Assembly: GCA_024364805.1 (NCBI GenBank) | Contig: CM044508.1 | Coordinates: 8,059,282-8,083,775, forward strand | Direction: 5' to 3' | Source: Euprymna scolopes | Taxonomy: Eukaryota; Mollusca; Cephalopoda; Sepiida; Sepiolidae | DNA length: 24,494 nucleotides | Part shown: piece after piece, positions 20,326-24,494 of the stretch | Position numbering within the stretch: the first letter of the stretch is position 1 | Layout of the letters: every line of letters starts with the position of its first letter | Made by a program: the position numbers and the translations under genes | Notes under the pieces: model-generated | Told to the model about the DNA's origin: nothing | Seen by the model: only the letters and a program-made list of their open reading frames with translations | Databases searched by the model: none

Positions 20326-21265
20326 AAGTGTGAGCACATTTATACATTTTTAAGCGCCTTGTATTTACAATAGATTTATATTAAAGATATTTCATCTGTC
20401 ATACATTTAAAAATAGCCAGATTTATAGACGCCCGATGCTTGCTCAAAATGAAATGAATATAAAAAATTAAAAAACTTAAAAGGAAGAAAGAAATATAAA
20501 GAAAAAGAAATTCAAAAGAATTAAATTCAAGAGTCAGAAAAAAAATAACGTAAAAGATAAACCGCTCCTCTCATAAGAAAATACTGTTTTCAGTTACTAT
20601 TTTGTTTCTCTCGTTACTTTTTGCGTTTTTTTTTAATAAGAAACCTTGCAAAACTCTGATTGGTAAGCCCCCCCCCCAGAAAACAACCAACCAAACGAAC
20701 AAACAAACTAACAAAAAACAAAGAAACAAAACAAAAACTAATCCAATTCTATTCTTCTTTTACTGCTTCCGATTCAAATCGAAAATCTCAATCGATCGAT
20801 TATTGTTTTCGTTGTTTTTTATGGCCGACTCTCGATTGCATCCTATTTTAAAAATACAATCCATTATAACCGACCATATTATCAAGGATCACGAATATAC
20901 GCACTTGATGAACCTAGAAAATTGTCTGGCATTGTTTAACAAAAAACTATGATTAAGTATCGAAGATTTGACTCTACTTTATAAATGAGAGAGAAGAATG
21001 CTTGTTCCAGAACAAATACAATTAATTCACCGAGGAAACAATTTTCACCAATTCTTTGTCCCGTCATGGATATAAAAATTAAAATATAATACTAATAAAC
21101 ATTATGTCTTGAATCCTTATTTATATTTGTATCGAAATTTAATAAATGTTTTAAATTCTAGAAAATGTCTATTCTACAAACCTTAAGCTAGAGAGGTTTT
21201 AAGAAGAATTTAAAGCTCCAAGAATCTTACTTAATCAAATTTAATGTAAATCTGAAATATTTGAA

Positions 21266-21756
21266 TTTGGCTTTGTTTTATAAACAACCGAGGAGAATAC
21301 AGGATGGAACGATACAATTGTCGCCCTAGAAAAGACATGATTCCATTTCCGTTTGATAAAAACCGGTTTTCTTTTTTGTTGTAGACCATCTACTAGTTTG
21401 CAAGTGGTGTACAAATTCCAAAAGCAATATAAGCCTTCTATTATGTCTAAAAGTAACACAAAATTTAATGAGCAAGATCGGAGATGTGCCGCTGTAAACT
21501 CATGCTCTCTACCGATTCTAGTTATGACAGTAGGGCCATTGCCAGCGCCCTCAATATGTTAGATAAGAAGGGCTGTCCCCTTCTCATATAATTAAGAAGG
21601 CAGACTAGATAAGGGAAAATGATATTAGGAAAACGCTAGAATCGCTAGAATCGAACCCTGTAGGCAAGTGTTAAAAATGATGGATAATTGTAATCTTAGG
21701 AATGCAGTCGACTGTTAATTCTATTATAAATAACTAAATATTATTTATGACAGAAA
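21266..21756. other. No gene; isolated B-box-like motif
   Basis: On the reverse strand GGGTTCGATTCTAGCG (near 21644-21660) fits a pol III B-box, suggesting a fragment of a tRNA-derived SINE. No A-box or tail was found. AGAAGGG ... CCCTTCT near 21567-21586 can form a small hairpin. Confidence 0.35.
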
Positions 21757-21764
21757 AAGAGTCG

Positions 21765-21821
21765 ATTGTCCATTCTTTTAGAAATCTCGATATTAAATAT
21801 GTTGTTAAAAGAATGGACAAT
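21765..21821. repeat. 16-bp perfect inverted repeat
   Basis: attgtccattctttta (21765-21780) and taaaagaatggacaat (21806-21821) are exact reverse complements with a 25-nt spacer. They may be the inverted end of a small element; nothing else supports a family. Confidence 0.9.
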
Positions 21822-21956
21822 GCGAGGTAAAAATATGTTTTAAAAATAGGTTAGATATTAAATAATTAGAATTGGGAATTCTTTGTTGTCAAAAGTGCGT
21901 TTGAACAGGCATATGTAAATCCATGTGAAAGTTAATCACGTTGGGAACCACACTTC

Positions 21957-22030
21957 TGACGTCATAAACAAAGGAGATTTCTCAATATATTGAATTGGGG
22001 TTCGAAGTTGGAGTCAGTTAGAGTAGAGTA
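21957..22030 (+). promoter_or_regulatory. Promoter-like cluster: CRE, TATA-like, initiator
   Basis: A perfect TGACGTCA (21957-21964) is followed by tatatt (21985-21990) and TCAGTT (22014-22019), with the A about 31 bp from the TATA-like motif. That is the spacing of a TATA-initiator core promoter. gagtcagttagagta repeats just downstream. It may belong to a host gene or to a retroelement terminal repeat, and no coding region follows directly. Confidence 0.4.
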
Positions 22031-22053
22031 GAGTCAGTTAGAGTAAGTTGGAA

Positions 22054-22081
22054 GGAGAGAGAGAGAGAGAGAGAGGAGAGA
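22054..22081. repeat. (GA)n microsatellite
   Basis: A purine-only tract of about ten GA units lies just downstream of the promoter-like cluster. Confidence 0.9.
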
Positions 22082-22168
22082 GGTTAGAGAGAGTTGATGT
22101 CCTTAGAAGCGAAGGGGGTGGGGTATAGGAGACCATGTAATCAAAAAGGCTTGAATCCCTGTGTAAAA

Positions 22169-22568
22169 TGTTTTTGATGGGGGTAGATATTTATTTGCTG
22201 CCCACCTCAGCAAAATGTGGCACAAGGCCGGAAAGTGGGAACCCCGCAGGCTCCCCTAAAGAAGGGGCACTCCTGCAATTTTAAAAATTGCCTGAGTAAC
22301 CCCGTCGGCATTCCCCGGTCGGGGCGCCTCAGGCAGCAAGCAATAAACTTGCCCCACCGGAAAGCCCGGTGGCAAGGCCTGGGAGGGTGGACCTCCTAGG
22401 TATTACCCAGGCGGTGTACCTCAGTCCAACAGGTGCTGGGCCGGTTCCCGGCCCCTCACCTGTTGGGCTGAGTGTCAAGTGACGAATCCTTGACATTTAC
22501 TACCCTGTCTCCATGCAGCCGAGGCCGCTAGGAGACATCCCATCAAAAGAGTGTTTTTGATGGGGGTA
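22169..22568. repeat. GC-rich, hairpin-dense module bracketed by 17-bp direct repeats
   Basis: tgtttttgatgggggta occurs at 22169-22185 and 22552-22568. Between them the sequence is much more GC-rich than anything else in the window and is packed with stems: CCACCGG..CCGGTGG, CCTGGG..CCCAGG around ggacctcc, GGCCGG..CCGGCC, CAACAGGTG..CACCTGTTG, CCCC..GGGG, and gcaattttaaaaattgc. The second direct repeat also forms a 10-bp stem with cccatcaaaa (22539-22548). A 60-codon forward frame (22217-22399) crosses the stems and shows no domain, so it is probably not a gene. The module may be an inserted structured RNA-type element of unknown family. Confidence 0.6.
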
Positions 22569-22621
22569 TGAGACGAATGGATTCGCCAATCATTTTTATA
22601 ACCAACGGCTGTGCTAAACAA

Positions 22622-22884
22622 CCAATGAAAACGTCGCAAAATTATTATAAAAATTGTCGAATTTTGGATTCAATCAGTTCGCCGTTTGCTACGTCACAGA
22701 CCGCATTTAATTCTTCGCCGCCATCTTGATTACTGATCTGAACTACGCCGCCATCTTTGTTCAACACAATGTCTCAAAACTTGACACCCTGACATCATCA
22801 TTCACCAGTCTGATGAATGAAGAAATCATCATCTAATATTTTGTAACTGTTGTCTTTGTATCGCGTTTTCACCAAGTGAAAGGT
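22622..22884 (+). promoter_or_regulatory. Promoter-like region with YY1-type repeats and possible first exon
   Basis: In order: CCAAT (22622-22626), TATAAAAA (22646-22653), TCAGTT (22674-22679, A at +30 from the TATA), tacgtcac (22690-22697, CRE-like), and two GCCGCCATCTT motifs (22717-22727 and 22747-22757) that fit YY1 sites. A splice-donor-like AAAG|GTAAAT lies at 22883, so a non-coding first exon of about 200 bp is possible. Longer open frames are absent. A retroelement-type promoter is an alternative. Confidence 0.4.
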
Positions 22885-23529
22885 AAATGTGTTTTTGATT
22901 ATGATCATCTTAAATGAACATTGTGTAATTCCTTCCAAGTAATGTGCCTCCTTCAGCCACAATAATGTACCTCCTTCCCTCTATATGTGTTAAGAACTGT
23001 TGCATTATATCTCCCAGTCTGTATTAATATTATGAAGTCATCAAGAAATATCATCACAGTCGTCATGATGTACAAAGAACCGTTACAAATGTCTTCCCCT
23101 CAGAAATGCCATCACCATCGTTATTCGTGTATTATGAGTCCCCATTAAATATGTTCTCAATATGGGCCCCTCCCTGCTATTTAACATCATAACGAATCTG
23201 AAATTGAAATTCGGGTCATTTCGTTTAATTTGAGCCTAATGCAAATCTAATCTATGTATCTATAAAGTTGAGTTTTTTCTACGTTATGACATTGATATTA
23301 AAAGACTACTTTTTCTATTTAAAACTTATTCAAACGAACTTCTTAATATACTCATTCATAACTATGCGAGCGACTTCATTAAGGTTAATTAATTTGCATA
23401 TTCCTTTGAAAAACGAGCATTAATTACGTATTCATTTTTAATGGCTTCTTATTAGATAATTAGTTTCATTTAACTATTACACTGAATTTTATTTATCCAC
23501 TAGTCTGGGTGTCCAGTGTTTCCCGGGTA
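22885..23529. other. AT-rich stretch, nothing recognised
   Basis: No reading frame of interest, repeat partner or RNA gene was found. If the donor at 22883 is real, this would be intron. Confidence 0.4.
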
Positions 23530-23880
23530 TTTTGAGCAAAAAATGTGATAGTAGGCAGGCAGGCAGGCAGGCTCGAACCCGTACCGCGAAGGAGAAAAAG
23601 AGCGTGAAAAAAACAAATAAAAAGGTGACGTCTTTGCCGTGTCGTCCATCGCCAAACCGGAAGTGGCGAAAGGTTTAAATTAAGGCTAGTTAATCGAAAA
23701 AAGAGAACGACTTTCTAAAATATTGGCGAAAAAGCGACCCCTCTTTGTAGAAAAGTACCCAGTTGAGGGTGAAGAAATTTATATCTTTAGCCAATTTATC
23801 GTCCGAACGTTTGACCTTAAAAATGATATCGATTTTGTGAAAATCCGATGCCTCTGTCGAAAGTTTTAGGCATACATACA
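23530..23880 (-). repeat. Interspersed repeat, copy 2 (tRNA-derived SINE candidate)
   Basis: This copy matches 15340-15710, sharing ctcgaacccgtaccgcgaag, caaaccggaagtggcgaa and tgtcgaaagttttag. A B-box-like GGTACGGGTTCGAGCCTG sits on the reverse strand (about 23566-23585), and its caggcaggcagg flank has expanded to four units. It contains a segment (gtccgaacgtttgacc, near 23801) missing from copy 1, so it is the more complete copy. Confidence 0.6.
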
Positions 23881-23919
23881 TGATGATGATGATTGCTGTA
23901 TCTTTCCAGATTATCGCCG

Positions 23920-24147
23920 TCACATTAACTTCTCACAAACTCGTCGTCCATGCCATTTCAGATGACTCTGTACTCCCGCTGCAGATTTGCACATCTTGAA
24001 GCAGATGTGATATACAAATTGAACAATTTCCACTGAGTTGATTTCCTCTGGAGGTTGAAGGATATTTCTATGAACAATCACATGTCTTCTCAAACCAAGA
24101 GTAGACTTACAAACTTTGCTGCATATTAAACAGAATAATTTGAACAT
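23920..24147 (-). CDS. Small C2H2 zinc-finger reading frame, probably element-derived
   Basis: The reverse strand encodes 75 codons from the ATG at 24145-24147, and the frame is open some way further upstream (ERCSKKHT before the M). Finger 1 is complete: CLIC, 12 residues, H-VIV-H, in CLICSKVCKSTLGLRRHVIV. Finger 2 (YHICFKMCKSAAGVQSHLKW then H) has the same spacing, but tyrosine replaces the first cysteine. The KSxxGLxxH helix recurs in both, so they are duplicated units. This finger type is common near the ends of mobile-element proteins, and the surroundings are all repeats. It may be a nucleic-acid-binding tail of such an element or a pseudogene. A host exon cannot be excluded. Confidence 0.5.
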   Translation of the reverse strand: MFKLFCLICSKVCKSTLGLRRHVIVHRNILQPPEEINSVEIVQFVYHICFKMCKSAAGVQSHLKWHGRRVCEKLM

Positions 24148-24234
24148 AGTGTGTTTTTTACTGCATCGTTCCTGATAAAAACGTATTTACATGTGTAAAT
24201 ATCGCTTGGAATGAAAATGTTCGTTTCTGGCTTT

Positions 24235-24494
24235 TTAGTTGGAGTAAATTTTAATTGTGACATTTACGTGTTTTAAGTCCGTCACAAAAGTTGTCGTTGG
24301 AGAAATGTCTGTATTGTTTTCGCAGAATTGTCCTGGTAAAATCAGTGTTGATCCGAAAACTAATTCTGCAGGTGTGCTCTGCAAATCTTCCTTCACAGTG
24401 TTGCGAATTGCTAAGAGAATGAGTGGCAAATTGTCTGACCAATCCGATTTGTTATCGTTCATAGCCAAAGATGCTTTTAATTGTCTATGCAATC
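24235..24494 (-). mobile_element. Ty3/Gypsy-type LTR retrotransposon fossil, integrase C-terminal part
   Basis: The reverse strand reads NLPLILLAIRNTVKEDLQ, then TPAELVFGSTLILPGQF. This is the segment after the catalytic core of Ty3/Gypsy integrases (usual form 'LPLVLLGIRSSVKEDL..SPAELVYG'). Only the end of the polyprotein is inside the window; the rest would continue past 24494. No terminal repeat could be assigned. Treated as an old element copy; no age estimate is possible from this piece. Confidence 0.85.

Larger units (their letters stand above)
17281..21265. repeat. Right arm of the large inverted duplication
   Basis: The reverse complement of left-arm blocks runs from the inner end (17281-18240, nearly identical to 8520-9467 in places) through the middle to the outer end (20365-21265, about 85 percent with 2990-3833). 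It lacks the hAT, the short LINE and the palindromic element of the left arm. In turn it carries segments the left arm lacks: the 5S-derived element (18555-18815) and the 19520-20365 block. Confidence 0.88.

Noticed and set aside
22217-22399. 60-codon frame in the GC-rich module as a gene
   Set aside because: It crosses several stems, has no domain, and GC-rich sequence stays open by chance.
22811-22830. CTGATGA followed by GAAA, hammerhead-like
   Set aside because: The five bases between them cannot form stem II, so the core is not formed.

Overview
This window looks like repeat-dense, AT-rich, intron-or-intergenic DNA from an invertebrate animal, most likely a coleoid cephalopod such as an octopus. 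That assignment is an inference from the mix of repeat families (Penelope-like, restriction-endonuclease-type LINE, ZBED-like hAT, mariner, Helitron-like tails, Ty3/Gypsy integrase); no host gene in the window identifies the species. I see no intact host protein-coding gene. Nearly every recognisable coding piece belongs to a mobile element, and almost all are broken.

Layout. 1-436: Helitron-like 3' end. 880-966: tail of a LINE. 1030-2075: two facing mariner relics. 2143-2556: a shuffled patch made of three segments found elsewhere in the window. About 2990-9467: left arm of a large inverted duplication. It has been interrupted by a hAT DNA transposon (4088-7259, itself hit by a 5'-truncated LINE at 6686-7100), a second short LINE (7284-7562) and a palindromic element with a hammerhead-like motif (8131-8506). 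9667-10195: 3' end of a LINE with a restriction-like endonuclease. 10196-10640: Helitron-like element followed by a microsatellite. 10712-14250: little that can be named. 14258-14575: Merlin transposase relic. 14780-15215: 3' end of a Penelope-like element, reverse strand. 15340-15710: first copy of an interspersed repeat. 16997-17063: long (TA)n. 17281-21265: right arm of the inverted duplication, carrying a 5S-rRNA-derived element and a near-perfect hairpin. 21900-22900: the only GC-rich and promoter-like stretch. 23530-23880: second copy of the interspersed repeat. 23920-24147: small C2H2 zinc-finger reading frame. 24235-24494: Ty3/Gypsy integrase fossil cut by the window edge.

How the parts relate. 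The two arms are collinear in mirror order once the younger insertions are removed. The right arm therefore preserves empty sites for insertions in the left arm, which allows insertion boundaries and target-site duplications to be read directly. All identities given here are by-eye comparisons, not computed alignments.
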